Shown here: one piece after another, positions 40,579 to 50,088 of the stretch
How the letters are laid out: each line of letters begins with the position of its first letter
Position numbering within the stretch: position 1 is the stretch's first letter
Assembly (NCBI RefSeq): GCF_002269125.1
Contig: NZ_NQKI01000010.1
Location: 62,001-126,000 of the forward strand
Direction of reading: 5' to 3'
DNA: 64,000 bases
From: Pseudomonas lundensis
GTDB taxonomy: Bacteria; Pseudomonadota; Gammaproteobacteria; Pseudomonadales; Pseudomonadaceae
The notes under the pieces: model-generated
Told to the model about the DNA's origin: nothing
Database searches by the model: none
Seen by the model: the letters and a program-made list of their open reading frames with translations, nothing else
Program-made: the position numbers and the translations under genes

Positions 40579-42447
40579 ATGCTGAACAAATACCCTCTGT
40601 GGAAATACGTACTGATCCTGGCGGTGCTGGCGATCGGTTTTATTTATTCCGCTCCCAATCTCTACCCGGATGACCCTGCAATTCAGGTGTCGGGCGCGAG
40701 CACGGCGCTGCAAGTCACCGAAGCTGACCTGGAGCGTGCGAGCAAGGCGCTCAAAGATGCTGGTATTGCGGTGAAAGGCGCGACACTGGCCCAAAATGGC
40801 AAGGGCGGCTTGTTGCGTCTGGCGAGCAAAGATGATCAGTTGCCGGCCAAGGATGTGGTGCGCAAGGCACTGGGTGACGACTATGTCGTTGCACTGAACC
40901 TGGCTCAGACCACGCCGCAATGGCTGCGTAACCTGGGTGCTCACCCGATGAAACTGGGTCTGGACTTGTCGGGTGGTGTGCATTTCCTGTTGGAAGTGGA
41001 CATGGACAAGGCCGTTGACGCGCGCATGAAAGTGTACGAAAGCGACGTCAAAAGCCTGTTGCGCAAAGACAAACTGCGCTATCGCAGTCTGCCGCAACTC
41101 AATGGCGCCATTCAGTTGGGCTTTGCCGACGAGGCGACCCGTGAGCAAGCACGTAGCCTGATTCGCAAAAACTTTAACGACTTCGACATTACCGCTGCCG
41201 ACCTCAATGGTCAGCCGGTGCTGCGTCTGGCGATGACCCCGGCCAAGCTGGCGGAAATCCGTGAATATTCCATCAAGCAAAACCTGACAACTGTCCGTAA
41301 CCGGGTCAACGAGTTGGGTGTTGCCGAGCCTTTGGTTCAGCGTCAGGGTGCCAACCGCATCGTGGTCGAGCTGCCGGGCGTGCAAGACACCGCCGAAGCC
41401 AAGCGTATTCTGGGCAAGACGGCCAACCTTGAGTTCCGTCTGGCGGCAGAGCCGGGCGCTTCCAAAGCCACTTCCGAGACGTTCGAATTCCGTGAGGGCA
41501 ATCGTCCTTCCGCGCAAATTGAGCGTGGTCTGATCATTACCGGTGATCAGGTAACGGATGCGCAGGCAGGTTTTGATGAGCATGGCCGTCCACAGGTGAA
41601 CATCAAGCTTGATGGTCACGGTGGCGAGTTGATGAGTCGTTCCACTCGCAGTAACGTCGGTCGCAGCATGGCGGTGATCTTCATCGAGCAGAAGCCGGTG
41701 ACGACTTACACCAAGCAAGTGGTTGATGGTGTCGAGAAAGAAGTGCCGGTTCAGGCCTTCAAGGAAGAGAAAAAGATCATCAGTCTGGCCACTATTCAGT
41801 CACCGCTGGGCAGTCAGTTCCGGATTACCGGTTTGAACGGTCAGGGTGAGGCTTCTGAATTGGCGCTGCTGTTGCGTGCCGGTGGTCTGGCTGCGCCGAT
41901 GTACTTCGCTGAAGAGCGCACCATTGGCCCGAGCCTGGGTGCCGACAACATCACCAAGGGTATTGATGCGTCGCTGTGGGGCATGCTGTTCGTGTCCATC
42001 TTCATCATCGCGATCTATCGTTTCTTCGGTGTGATTGCGACGGTGGCGCTGGCGGGCAACATGGTCTTGCTGCTGGCCTTGATGTCGTTGCTGGGCGCAA
42101 CACTGACCCTGCCGGGTATCGCCGGTATCGTGTTGACGATGGGTATGGCGGTCGACGCCAACGTGCTGATCTTCTCGCGCATTCGCGAGGAAATTGCCAA
42201 TGGCATGACGCCGCAGCGGGCGATCAATGAAGGCTTCAATCGTGCGTTCACGGCGATTGTCGACTCCAACCTGACAACCCTGTTGGTCGGCGGGATTCTG
42301 TTTGCCATGGGTACCGGGCCGGTCAAAGGCTTTGCGGTGACCATGTCCCTCGGGATCTTTACCTCGATGTTCACGGCCATCATGGTGACCCGCGCGTTGG
42401 TCAACCTGGTATACGGCGGTCGGGACTTCAAGAAGTTGTGGATTTAA
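40579..42447 (+). CDS. secD: Protein translocase subunit SecD
   Basis: 622 aa from the ATG at 40579. First TM (YVLILAVLAIGFIYSAPNLY), large periplasmic domain, and five C-terminal TMs with motifs LGLDLSGGVHFLLEVD (D1), ANRIVVELPGVQD (D2), GPSLGADNITKGIDAS (D4) and GMAVDANVLIFSRIREE (D5). Uses the proton-motive force with SecF to pull proteins through SecYEG. Forms an operon yajC-secD-secF. Confidence 0.98.
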   Translation: MLNKYPLWKYVLILAVLAIGFIYSAPNLYPDDPAIQVSGASTALQVTEADLERASKALKDAGIAVKGATLAQNGKGGLLRLASKDDQLPAKDVVRKALGDDYVVALNLAQTTPQWLRNLGAHPMKLGLDLSGGVHFLLEVDMDKAVDARMKVYESDVKSLLRKDKLRYRSLPQLNGAIQLGFADEATREQARSLIRKNFNDFDITAADLNGQPVLRLAMTPAKLAEIREYSIKQNLTTVRNRVNELGVAEPLVQRQGANRIVVELPGVQDTAEAKRILGKTANLEFRLAAEPGASKATSETFEFREGNRPSAQIERGLIITGDQVTDAQAGFDEHGRPQVNIKLDGHGGELMSRSTRSNVGRSMAVIFIEQKPVTTYTKQVVDGVEKEVPVQAFKEEKKIISLATIQSPLGSQFRITGLNGQGEASELALLLRAGGLAAPMYFAEERTIGPSLGADNITKGIDASLWGMLFVSIFIIAIYRFFGVIATVALAGNMVLLLALMSLLGATLTLPGIAGIVLTMGMAVDANVLIFSRIREEIANGMTPQRAINEGFNRAFTAIVDSNLTTLLVGGILFAMGTGPVKGFAVTMSLGIFTSMFTAIMVTRALVNLVYGGRDFKKLWI

Positions 42448-42456
42448 GGGGCTGCC

Positions 42457-43371
42457 ATGTTACGTACAATCAACTTCATGGGCGTTCGCAACATTGCGTT
42501 CGGCGTCACTGTGCTGCTTACCGTGCTGGCCTTGTTCAGCATGTTCCACAAAGGCATGAACTACGGCCTGGACTTCACTGGCGGTACGCTCATCGAGCTG
42601 ACCTACGAGAAGCCGGCTGATCTGACGAAAGTGCGCAACGAGCTGGTGACCGCGGGTTTTCACGATGCGGTAGTGCAGAGCTTCGGCGCGACCACTGACT
42701 TGCTGGTGCGCATGCCGGGTGATGATCCGTTGTTGGGCAACAAGGTGGCTGCGGCATTGGGGCAAGCGGATACCGATAACCCGGCCGTGATCAAGCGTGT
42801 CGAGTTCGTGGGGCCGCAAGTGGGTGAAGAGCTGCGCGACCAGGGTGGTCTGGGCATGCTCATGGCCTTGGGTGGCATCATGCTTTACCTCGCGTTCCGC
42901 TTTCAGTGGAAGTTCGCGGTCGGTGCCATTGTTTCGCTGGTGCACGACGTGATCGTGACCATGGGTGTGTTGTCGTGGTTTCAAATCACGTTTGACCTGA
43001 CCGTGTTGGCGGCAGTGCTCGCTATCATTGGTTACTCGCTCAATGACACCATCGTCGTGTTTGACCGTGTGCGGGAGAACTTCCGTGTGCTGCGCAAGGC
43101 GAGCCTGATCGAGAACATCAACATCTCGACCACGCAGACCCTGCTGCGGACCATGGCGACCTCAATCTCCACGTTGCTGGCGATTGCGGCATTGCTGATC
43201 TTCGGTGGTGACAATCTGTGGGGCTTCTCGATTGCCCTGTTCGTTGGGGTTCTGGCGGGTACTTACTCGTCGATCTACATCGCCAACGTGGTGCTGATCT
43301 GGCTGAACCTCAATGCTGAGGACCTGATTCCGCCAGTGGCGAGTGAGAAGGAAATCGACGACCGTCCATGA
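42457..43371 (+). CDS. secF: Protein translocase subunit SecF
   Basis: 304 aa, six TMs. Motifs GLDFTGGTLIEL, VGPQVGEELRDQGGLGMLMALGGIM in parts, GYSLNDTIVVFDRVREN and STTQTLLRTMATSISTLLAI are characteristic. Partner of SecD, starting nine nucleotides after it; a terminator follows. Confidence 0.98.
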   Translation: MLRTINFMGVRNIAFGVTVLLTVLALFSMFHKGMNYGLDFTGGTLIELTYEKPADLTKVRNELVTAGFHDAVVQSFGATTDLLVRMPGDDPLLGNKVAAALGQADTDNPAVIKRVEFVGPQVGEELRDQGGLGMLMALGGIMLYLAFRFQWKFAVGAIVSLVHDVIVTMGVLSWFQITFDLTVLAAVLAIIGYSLNDTIVVFDRVRENFRVLRKASLIENINISTTQTLLRTMATSISTLLAIAALLIFGGDNLWGFSIALFVGVLAGTYSSIYIANVVLIWLNLNAEDLIPPVASEKEIDDRP

Positions 43372-43400
43372 CAGTTAGTTGATGGCCAATGGTCACTAAA

Positions 43401-43432
43401 AAGGCGCGAGTATTGAACTCGCGCCTTTTTTT
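43401..43432 (+). terminator. Rho-independent terminator after secF
   Basis: AAGGCGCGAG pairs perfectly with CTCGCGCCTT around a seven-base loop and is followed by seven Ts. Confidence 0.92.
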
Positions 43433-43492
43433 ATGCTCCAAGGCTGGGATTAGCGCGGGATTGTTCCTGCGTAGAAAGGCCTGGAGGTTCAC

Positions 43493-44020
43493 GTGAATAA
43501 ATCTTTGCTGGTAGGTGCTGTTTTGGGTGCTGTCGGTGTGACTGCCGGTGGTGCTGTTGCTACTTACAGCTTGGTTAAAGCCCCTGAGTCTGCGCAGGTG
43601 CTGGCTGTTCAGCCGGTCAAGCAACAGATTAAAACCCCTCGTGAGGTGTGTAAGGATGTGACTGTCACCCGCCGCGCAGCGGTTAAGGACGAGCATCAAA
43701 TCGTTGGTAGTGTTATTGGCGCTGTAGCGGGTGGTTTGTTGGGTAATCAGGTGGGCGGTGGTAACGGCAAGAAGATTGCGACCGTTGCTGGTGCTGTAGG
43801 TGGTGGCTATGCTGGCAACAAGGTTCAGGAAGGCATGCAGAACCGTGATACCTACACCACGACTCAGACCCGCTGTAACACTGTCAATGACATCAGCGAT
43901 AAGGTTGTCGGCTACGACGTGCGTTACGTGCTGGATGGCAAGGAAGGCAAGGTGCGGATGGATCGCGAGCCTGGCAGTGAAATTGCCGTCGACAAGCAGG
44001 GCAAGCTGATACTGAATTAA
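43493..44020 (+). CDS. Glycine-zipper 2TM-domain envelope protein
   Basis: 175 aa from the GTG at 43493, behind CTGGAGG. An N-terminal hydrophobic segment (SLLVGAVLGAVGVTAGGAVATY) serves as signal anchor. The glycine-zipper repeat VIGAVAGGLLGNQVGGGNGKKIATVAGAVGGGYAGNK (quoted as its two halves around the GGGNGKK centre) is the 2TM signature of the SlyB/PcP/RcnB-related group. Likely outer-membrane or periplasmic; exact role unknown. It converges on suhB across a shared terminator. Confidence 0.88.
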   Translation: MNKSLLVGAVLGAVGVTAGGAVATYSLVKAPESAQVLAVQPVKQQIKTPREVCKDVTVTRRAAVKDEHQIVGSVIGAVAGGLLGNQVGGGNGKKIATVAGAVGGGYAGNKVQEGMQNRDTYTTTQTRCNTVNDISDKVVGYDVRYVLDGKEGKVRMDREPGSEIAVDKQGKLILN

Positions 44021-44097
44021 GGTCGCTGGCAAGGCTGTGGAGTTGATCGCAGCTTCGTTGCTTCACAGAATAGGGCAGTTGGAAACAATGGCCAAAA

Positions 44098-44126
44098 AAA
44101 AGCACCCGACAGGGTGCTTTTTTATT
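44098..44126. terminator. Bidirectional terminator between the glycine-zipper gene and suhB
   Basis: AAGCACCC-GACA-GGGTGCTT stem with A-run on the left and T-run on the right, so it can terminate both convergent transcripts. Confidence 0.9.
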
Positions 44127-44138
44127 TGCGCGGTTCGC

Positions 44139-44954
44139 TTAACGCTTCAGCGAGGCTGGCAAGTGCGGCTGGATAGCGGTCAGTACAGCTTTGAAGCATT
44201 TGGTGTTACCGGCAACGATGTGGCCTTTTTCAAGGAAATCGTGGCTGCCAGTGAAATCGCTGACCAAGCCGCCCGCTTCTTGGATCAGCAGGGCACCTGC
44301 AGCCATGTCCCACTCAGACAGGCCCGACTCCCAGAATGCGTCGAAACGACCGGCGGCGACGTAAGCCAGGTCGAGGCTTGCAGCGCCAGCGCGACGAATG
44401 CCTGCGGTCTGGCCAACCAGGCTGCGGAACATGCCCAGGTAGTTGTCCAGGTTGTCCATCTGGTTGTCACGGAACGGGAAGCCGGTGCCCAGCAGGGCAC
44501 CTTCCAGGCTGGTGCGGCCGCTGACACGCAGGCGGCGACCATTCAATTGTGCGCCACGACCACGGCTGGCGGTGAATTCTTCCTGGCGTACCGGGTCAAG
44601 TACTACGGCGTGTTCGAGGCGGCCGCGGTATTTGCAGGCGATGCTGACGGCGAAGTGCGGAACGCCGCGCAGGAAGTTGGTGGTGCCATCGAGCGGGTCG
44701 ATGATCCACAAGTAGTCTGCGCCTTCGCCGCTGCCTGCGTGCATACCGGTTTCTTCACCGAGAATGCCGTGTGTCGGATAAGCCTTGCGCAAGGCGTCGA
44801 TGATTTTCTGTTCGGCAGCACGATCGACTTCAGAGACGTAATCCTTGGCGTCTTTTTCGTCAACCTTGATGGTATCCAGGCGCTCGATGGAGCGGAAAAT
44901 CAATTCACTGGCGCTGCGGGCGGCGCGCAGCGCGATATTCAGCATGGGCTGCAT
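44139..44954 (-). CDS. suhB: Inositol-1-monophosphatase family protein SuhB
   Basis: 271 aa from the ATG at 44954 (AGGTGAA site). Mg-dependent phosphatase motifs are present: GILGEETG (metal Glu), LWIIDPLDGTTNFLRGVPHFAV (metal Asp residues) and SEWDMAAGALLIQEAGG. In bacteria SuhB also acts in rRNA transcription antitermination. It is divergent from trmJ and convergent with the glycine-zipper gene. Confidence 0.96.
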   Translation of the reverse strand: MQPMLNIALRAARSASELIFRSIERLDTIKVDEKDAKDYVSEVDRAAEQKIIDALRKAYPTHGILGEETGMHAGSGEGADYLWIIDPLDGTTNFLRGVPHFAVSIACKYRGRLEHAVVLDPVRQEEFTASRGRGAQLNGRRLRVSGRTSLEGALLGTGFPFRDNQMDNLDNYLGMFRSLVGQTAGIRRAGAASLDLAYVAAGRFDAFWESGLSEWDMAAGALLIQEAGGLVSDFTGSHDFLEKGHIVAGNTKCFKAVLTAIQPHLPASLKR

Positions 44955-45097
44955 GGACGTTTCACCTAGGTCGTTAAAGAAAGCCGAACATTCTAGCAGA
45001 AAAGTTTGGCATATGAAGGTTTGCATTAGCTTTCGTGGCGTAAGGTGATGGGCTTAGGTAAGATTTGCACCCTCTTAACGGTCTGTGAGCGCTTCCA

Positions 45098-45868
45098 TTG
45101 CTGTCAAATATTCGTGTCGTTCTGGTCAATACCAGTCATCCCGGCAATATCGGCGGTGCTGCGCGTGCCATGAAAAACATGGGCTTGTCGCGACTGGTTC
45201 TGGTTGAGCCAAGACTGTTTCCTCATCACGAAGCCGATGCGCGTGCTTCGGGGGCGGGTGACATCCTCGAAAATGCTCAAGTGGTAGCGACCCTTGAAGA
45301 TGCATTGGTTGGATGCAATCTGGTGCTGGGCACCAGTGCACGCGACCGTCGGATTCCATGGCCGCTGCTTGATCCGCGCGAATGCGGGCAAAAGGTTGTG
45401 GAGGAGGCGACTCAGGGGGCGGAAATTGCGTTGGTTTTCGGGCGCGAGGATTCCGGTCTGACCAATGAGGAGCTGCAGCGCTGCCATTACCACGTGCACA
45501 TTCCGTCGGATCCTGAGTTCAGCTCCCTGAACCTGGGGGCGGCAGTGCAGGTGCTGGGTTACGAGATTCGCATGTCCTGGCTCGCCGCTCAGGGGCAGCC
45601 AAGCAAGGTTGAGAAAGATGAAGTGGCCTCCACTAAAAGTGGCGAGTTGGCCACCATGGACGAGCTTGAGCGTTTTTACGAGCACCTTGAGCAGACCCTC
45701 GTGGCGATCGAGTTTCTCGATCCTGAGAAGCCGCGTCATCTGATGGCGCGCCTGCGCCGCTTGTATGGCCGCAGCGCGGTAAGTCGTGCCGAGATGAATA
45801 TTTTGCGTGGCATTCTGACCGAAACCCAAAAAGCCGCCCGCGGCGAGTTGCTAAAGCGCAAGGATTAA
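45098..45868 (+). CDS. trmJ: tRNA (cytidine/uridine-2'-O-)-methyltransferase TrmJ
   Basis: 256 aa SPOUT methyltransferase for position 32 of tRNAs. The start is a TTG at 45098, giving the family start [20 protein letters not shown]. The SAM-knot motifs [16 protein letters not shown] and [19 protein letters not shown] are clear, followed by a C-terminal helical extension. Its stop overlaps the first ATG of the cysE region, suggesting coupling. Confidence 0.95.
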   Translation: MLSNIRVVLVNTSHPGNIGGAARAMKNMGLSRLVLVEPRLFPHHEADARASGAGDILENAQVVATLEDALVGCNLVLGTSARDRRIPWPLLDPRECGQKVVEEATQGAEIALVFGREDSGLTNEELQRCHYHVHIPSDPEFSSLNLGAAVQVLGYEIRMSWLAAQGQPSKVEKDEVASTKSGELATMDELERFYEHLEQTLVAIEFLDPEKPRHLMARLRRLYGRSAVSRAEMNILRGILTETQKAARGELLKRKD

Positions 45869-45870
45869 TG

Positions 45871-46647
45871 ATGTTTGAGCGTCTGCGTGAAGATATCCAG
45901 AGTGTGTTTCATCGTGATCCTGCTGCGCGCAATGCTTTTGAGGTCTTGACCTGTTACCCGGGCATGCATGCCATTTGGCTGCATCGGTTGTCCGGGTGGC
46001 TGTGGAATGCCGGTTGGAAGTGGATGGCGCGTCTGGTCTCTAACTTCGGGCGCTGGATGACGGGGATTGAAATACACCCGGGGGCCAAGGTAGGGCGTCG
46101 TTTCTTCATTGATCACGGTATGGGAATTGTCATCGGCGAAACTGCTGAGATCGGTGACGATGTCACGCTTTATCAGGGGGTCACCCTGGGCGGCACGAGT
46201 TGGAATAAAGGCAAGCGCCATCCGACCCTGGAGAATGGTGTGGTCGTGGGTGCGGGTGCCAAAGTGCTGGGCCCGTTTACGGTGGGTGCGGGTGCCAAGG
46301 TGGGCTCGAATGCTGTGGTCACCAAGCCGGTGCCGGCTGGCGCAACGGTGGTGGGTATTCCGGGGCGAATCATCATTAAGGCTGATGGCGATGTGGAGGC
46401 CAGGCGCAAGGCAATGGCTGAAAAAATTGGGTTCGATGCTTATGGTGTCAGCGAAGACATGCCTGATCCTGTGGCGCGCGCTATTGCTCAATTGCTGGAT
46501 CACTTGCAGGCAGTCGATGGCAAGCTGGACGGTATGTGCGGGGCACTGAAGGATCTCGGGAGTCCGTACTGCGCCAAGGATTTGCCGGCGTTGCGCGAGG
46601 AAGACTTCGCTTGTGTTCAGGGTAAGGAAGAGATTAAACCGGACTAG
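45871..46647 (+). CDS. cysE: Serine O-acetyltransferase
   Basis: 258 aa from the second of two adjacent ATGs (45868 and 45871), the better spaced from AAGGA. A helical N-terminal domain is followed by left-handed beta-helix hexapeptides ([62 protein letters not shown] in parts). Catalytic His lies in [18 protein letters not shown]. Makes O-acetylserine for cysteine, the sulfur donor used by IscS next door. The C-terminal tail after residue 180 is longer than in the E. coli enzyme. Confidence 0.96.
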   Translation: MFERLREDIQSVFHRDPAARNAFEVLTCYPGMHAIWLHRLSGWLWNAGWKWMARLVSNFGRWMTGIEIHPGAKVGRRFFIDHGMGIVIGETAEIGDDVTLYQGVTLGGTSWNKGKRHPTLENGVVVGAGAKVLGPFTVGAGAKVGSNAVVTKPVPAGATVVGIPGRIIIKADGDVEARRKAMAEKIGFDAYGVSEDMPDPVARAIAQLLDHLQAVDGKLDGMCGALKDLGSPYCAKDLPALREEDFACVQGKEEIKPD

Positions 46648-46820
46648 CGTAGTAGGCGCTTTTTGTACCGGCGAGCGGGAGCTGTGCAAGCCGCTTTTCT
46701 CAATCCTTGACGTGTAGGTGCATGAGCAAACGCTGTGTTGCTCATGTGCCATTACGACGCAGACCCTGCTACAATGCGCGCGCTGTTTTGCGGGTAATCC
46801 CGACTAAAGTACTAGGTCTA

Positions 46821-46845
46821 ATAGTTGACTTAAATACTCGGGAAT
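46821..46845 (+). promoter_or_regulatory. IscR-type operator and iscR promoter
   Basis: ATAGTTGACTTAAATACTC and the next six bases fit the type 1 IscR consensus ATASYYGACTRWWWYAGTCRRSTAT closely, and include a TTGACT -35 box. CATACT 17 nt further is a fair -10. [2Fe-2S]-IscR would repress its own operon here. Confidence 0.8.
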
Positions 46846-46885
46846 AGCATACTCGCCCCCATTCCGAATTCCGTGGTACCTGTCC

Positions 46886-47377
46886 ATGAGACTGACTACA
46901 AAAGGCCGTTACGCCGTAACTGCAATGCTCGATTTGGCGTTGCACGCACAGCACGGGCCGGTGTCCCTGGCCGATATTTCCGAACGCCAGGGCATTTCCC
47001 TTTCCTACCTTGAGCAACTGTTCGCCAAATTGCGCCGCAGCAGCCTGGTTTCCAGTGTGCGTGGTCCAGGCGGTGGCTATCAACTATCGCGCGACATGCA
47101 AGGTATTCAGGTTGCCCAGGTAATCGATGCAGTCAACGAATCTGTCGATGCGACACGTTGCCAGGGCCTGGGTGATTGCCATGCTGGCGATACATGCCTG
47201 ACCCACCACCTCTGGTGCGACCTGAGCCTGCAAATCCACGAGTTTCTCAGCGGTATCAGCTTGGCTGATCTTGTCACTCGCCGTGAGGTACAAGAAGTAG
47301 CCCAGCGTCAGGATCAGCGCCGCTGTAATGGCAAGGCGCAGTACCTGGATAAGATCGAAGCGTCCGCCGTCGAGTGA
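46886..47377 (+). CDS. iscR: Fe-S cluster assembly regulator IscR
   Basis: 163 aa Rrf2-family repressor. Winged [23 protein letters not shown] and [26 protein letters not shown]; cluster ligands Cys92, Cys98, Cys104 in [14 protein letters not shown] with His107. An operator precedes the gene. The tail after residue 130 is divergent and Gln/Arg-rich. First gene of iscR-iscS-iscU-iscA-hscB-hscA-fdx-iscX. Confidence 0.97.
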   Translation: MRLTTKGRYAVTAMLDLALHAQHGPVSLADISERQGISLSYLEQLFAKLRRSSLVSSVRGPGGGYQLSRDMQGIQVAQVIDAVNESVDATRCQGLGDCHAGDTCLTHHLWCDLSLQIHEFLSGISLADLVTRREVQEVAQRQDQRRCNGKAQYLDKIEASAVE

Positions 47378-47426
47378 TTGCATAAAAACGACGGTGCGCC
47401 AGCCAGCCTGATTTAGGAGATAGTCC

Positions 47427-48641
47427 ATGAAATTGCCGATTTACCTTGATTACTCAGCCACCACCCCGGTTGATCCGCGTGTTGCTCAAAAGATGAGTGA
47501 CTGCCTGCTGGTTGACGGGAACTTCGGTAACCCGGCTTCGCGCTCCCACGTATTCGGCTGGAAGGCGGAAGAAGCAGTTGAAAACGCCCGCCGCCAGGTA
47601 GCCGATCTGGTAAACGCCGATCCGCGTGAAATTGTCTGGACCTCCGGCGCGACCGAAGCCAACAACCTTGCTATCAAGGGCGCTGCGCACTTCTATGCGT
47701 CCAAGGGCAAGCACCTGATCACCGACAAGATTGAACACAAAGCCGTGCTCGACACCATGCGTCAGCTGGAGCGTGAAGGCTTTGAAGTGACCTACATTGA
47801 GCCGGGTGAAGACGGTCTGGTAACGCCAGCGATGGTTGAAGCCGCCATGCGTGAAGACACCATCCTGGTCTCGGTCATGCACGTGAACAACGAAATCGGC
47901 ACCATCAACGACATCGCTGCCATTGGTGAGCTGACTCGCTCGCGCGGCGTGTTGTTCCACGTTGACGCCGCTCAGTCCACCGGCAAGGTAGACATCGACC
48001 TGGCCAAGCTCAAAGTCGACCTGATGTCCTTCTCGGCGCACAAGACCTATGGCCCTAAAGGTATCGGCGCGTTGTATGTCAGCCGCAAACCTCGTGTACG
48101 AATTGAAGCGACCATGCACGGCGGTGGTCACGAGCGCGGTATGCGTTCAGGCACGCTGGCTACCCACCAGATCGTGGGCATGGGTGAGGCATTCCAGATC
48201 GCCAAAGAAGAAATGGCAGCTGAAAACGTGCGCATCAAGGCGTTGAGCGATCGTTTCTTCAAGCAGGTTGAACACCTCGAAGAGCTGTACGTGAACGGCA
48301 GCATGACTGCTCGCGTGCCGCACAACCTGAACTTGAGCTTCAACTATGTTGAAGGCGAGTCGCTGATCATGGCGCTCAAGGATCTGGCTGTCTCTTCCGG
48401 TTCCGCCTGTACCTCGGCTTCCCTTGAGCCGTCTTATGTATTGCGCGCTCTGGGACGTAACGATGAATTGGCCCACAGTTCGATTCGCTTCACGTTCGGG
48501 CGTTTCACTACTGAAGAAGAAATCGATTACGCCGCGCAGAAAGTGTGCGAGGCGGTGACCAAGTTGCGCGCTCTGTCGCCACTGTGGGACATGTACAAAG
48601 ACGGTGTCGACATCTCGAAAATCGAGTGGGCGGCGCACTGA
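47427..48641 (+). CDS. iscS: Cysteine desulfurase IscS
   Basis: 404 aa PLP enzyme that takes sulfur from cysteine for Fe-S clusters and tRNA thiolation. PLP-Lys in [18 protein letters not shown] (about residue 206) and the mobile catalytic Cys in [21 protein letters not shown] (about 328). N-terminal [14 protein letters not shown] is typical. Length normal. Confidence 0.98.
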   Translation: MKLPIYLDYSATTPVDPRVAQKMSDCLLVDGNFGNPASRSHVFGWKAEEAVENARRQVADLVNADPREIVWTSGATEANNLAIKGAAHFYASKGKHLITDKIEHKAVLDTMRQLEREGFEVTYIEPGEDGLVTPAMVEAAMREDTILVSVMHVNNEIGTINDIAAIGELTRSRGVLFHVDAAQSTGKVDIDLAKLKVDLMSFSAHKTYGPKGIGALYVSRKPRVRIEATMHGGGHERGMRSGTLATHQIVGMGEAFQIAKEEMAAENVRIKALSDRFFKQVEHLEELYVNGSMTARVPHNLNLSFNYVEGESLIMALKDLAVSSGSACTSASLEPSYVLRALGRNDELAHSSIRFTFGRFTTEEEIDYAAQKVCEAVTKLRALSPLWDMYKDGVDISKIEWAAH

Positions 48642-48735
48642 TATTTCAAGTCGCCGCCAATAACCGCTGTAAATGCCGCAACAGCAGCGTTCCAGCGGTT
48701 CCAGAGCGACTCTCTGATGAGTGAGGATTAGTACC

Positions 48736-49122
48736 ATGGCTTACAGCGAAAAGGTCATTGACCACTACGAGAACCCGCGTAACGTCGGCAAGATGAACGC
48801 GGAAGACCCGGATGTCGGTACCGGCATGGTCGGCGCCCCGGCTTGCGGCGACGTAATGCGCTTGCAGATCAAGGTGAACGAACAGGGCATCATCGAAGAT
48901 GCCAAGTTCAAAACCTACGGCTGCGGTTCGGCCATTGCTTCAAGCTCCTTGGCAACCGAGTGGATGAAAGGCAAAACTCTGGATGAAGCAGAGACCATCA
49001 AAAACACTCAGTTGGCTGAAGAACTGGCGCTGCCGCCTGTGAAGATTCACTGCTCGGTACTGGCTGAAGACGCTATCAAGGCTGCAGTCCGCGACTATAA
49101 GCAGAAGAAAGGTTTGATCTGA
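48736..49122 (+). CDS. iscU: Fe-S cluster scaffold IscU
   Basis: 128 aa from the ATG at 48736 (GAGGATTAG upstream). Cluster ligands are Cys in GAPACGDVMRLQIKV, YGCGSAIASSSL and IHCSVLAEDAIKAA, with the Asp next to the first Cys. LPPVKIHC is the HscA-binding LPPVK motif. Starts 94 nt after iscS. Confidence 0.98.
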   Translation: MAYSEKVIDHYENPRNVGKMNAEDPDVGTGMVGAPACGDVMRLQIKVNEQGIIEDAKFKTYGCGSAIASSSLATEWMKGKTLDEAETIKNTQLAEELALPPVKIHCSVLAEDAIKAAVRDYKQKKGLI

Positions 49123-49184
49123 TCCATTGCGCCCTTATATGGCGCCTATGTGGTGAAGAAACTGGCACGAGGTAAGGAGTCACG

Positions 49185-49508
49185 ATGGCTATCAGCATGA
49201 CAGAAGCGGCTGCCCGACATATTCGCCGCTCCCTTGACGGGCGCGGCAAAGGTGAGGGGATTCGTCTGGGTGTTCGCACCACAGGCTGCTCCGGCCTCGC
49301 CTATGTGCTGGAGTTTGTCGATGAAGTGGGCGAAGACGATCAGGTTTTCGAAACCCATGGCGAAAAAGTGATCATTGATCCAAAGAGCCTGACCTACCTT
49401 GACGGCACCGAGCTGGATTTCGTCAAGGAAGGCCTGAACGAAGGCTTCAAGTTCAATAATCCTAACGTACGCGGCGAATGTGGCTGCGGCGAGAGCTTCA
49501 ACATTTGA
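49185..49508 (+). CDS. iscA: Iron-sulfur cluster carrier IscA
   Basis: 107 aa A-type carrier. The three ligand Cys are in [14 protein letters not shown] and [11 protein letters not shown] at the C-terminus. It passes clusters to apo-proteins. AAGGAGTCACG is the ribosome-binding site. hscB begins eight nucleotides after the stop. Confidence 0.97.
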   Translation: MAISMTEAAARHIRRSLDGRGKGEGIRLGVRTTGCSGLAYVLEFVDEVGEDDQVFETHGEKVIIDPKSLTYLDGTELDFVKEGLNEGFKFNNPNVRGECGCGESFNI

Positions 49509-49516
49509 GGCCAGTC

Positions 49517-50038
49517 GTGGGTACTCCTTGTCATTTTGCTTTGTTTGAACTGCAACCGAGCTTCAATCTGGATCTCGATCAGTTGGCTGCGCGCTACCGT
49601 GAGTTGGCGCGCGGAGTTCACCCGGATCGTTTTGCCGATGCTTCCGAGCGACAGCAGCGTCTGGCGCTGGAGCAGTCCGCTAGCCTTAACGAGGCCTACC
49701 AGACCCTCAAAACGCCATCCAGACGTGCGCGTTATTTACTCGAACTCAAGGGTAATGAGGTGCCTCTGGAAGCAACGGTGCATGATCCCGAGTTTTTGAT
49801 GCAGCAGATGCAGTGGCGCGAAGAACTTGAAGATCTGCGCGACAGCGCCGACATGGCGGGTATTGCAGCTTTCAAGCGTCGACTGAAACTCGATCAGCAA
49901 TCATTGAACGACAGCTTCGCTGCTTGTTGGGATGACGTGGCGCAACGTGAACAGGCAGAACGCCTGATGCGGCGCATGCAGTTCCTCGACAAGCTCACTT
50001 ACGAAGTGCGCCAGTTAGAAGAGCGCCTCGACGATTAA
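49517..50038 (+). CDS. hscB: Fe-S cluster co-chaperone HscB
   Basis: 173 aa from the GTG at 49517, behind TTGAGG. J-domain with HPD in [10 protein letters not shown] at about residues 32-40, then a C-terminal three-helix domain that binds IscU. It delivers IscU to HscA. Conserved Cys-His near the N-terminus (GTPCHFALF). Confidence 0.95.
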   Translation: MGTPCHFALFELQPSFNLDLDQLAARYRELARGVHPDRFADASERQQRLALEQSASLNEAYQTLKTPSRRARYLLELKGNEVPLEATVHDPEFLMQQMQWREELEDLRDSADMAGIAAFKRRLKLDQQSLNDSFAACWDDVAQREQAERLMRRMQFLDKLTYEVRQLEERLDD

Positions 50039-50088
50039 CTCCGTGCTTTTCCCATTGCACGCCTGATTACAGATAAGTCCTGATAACG

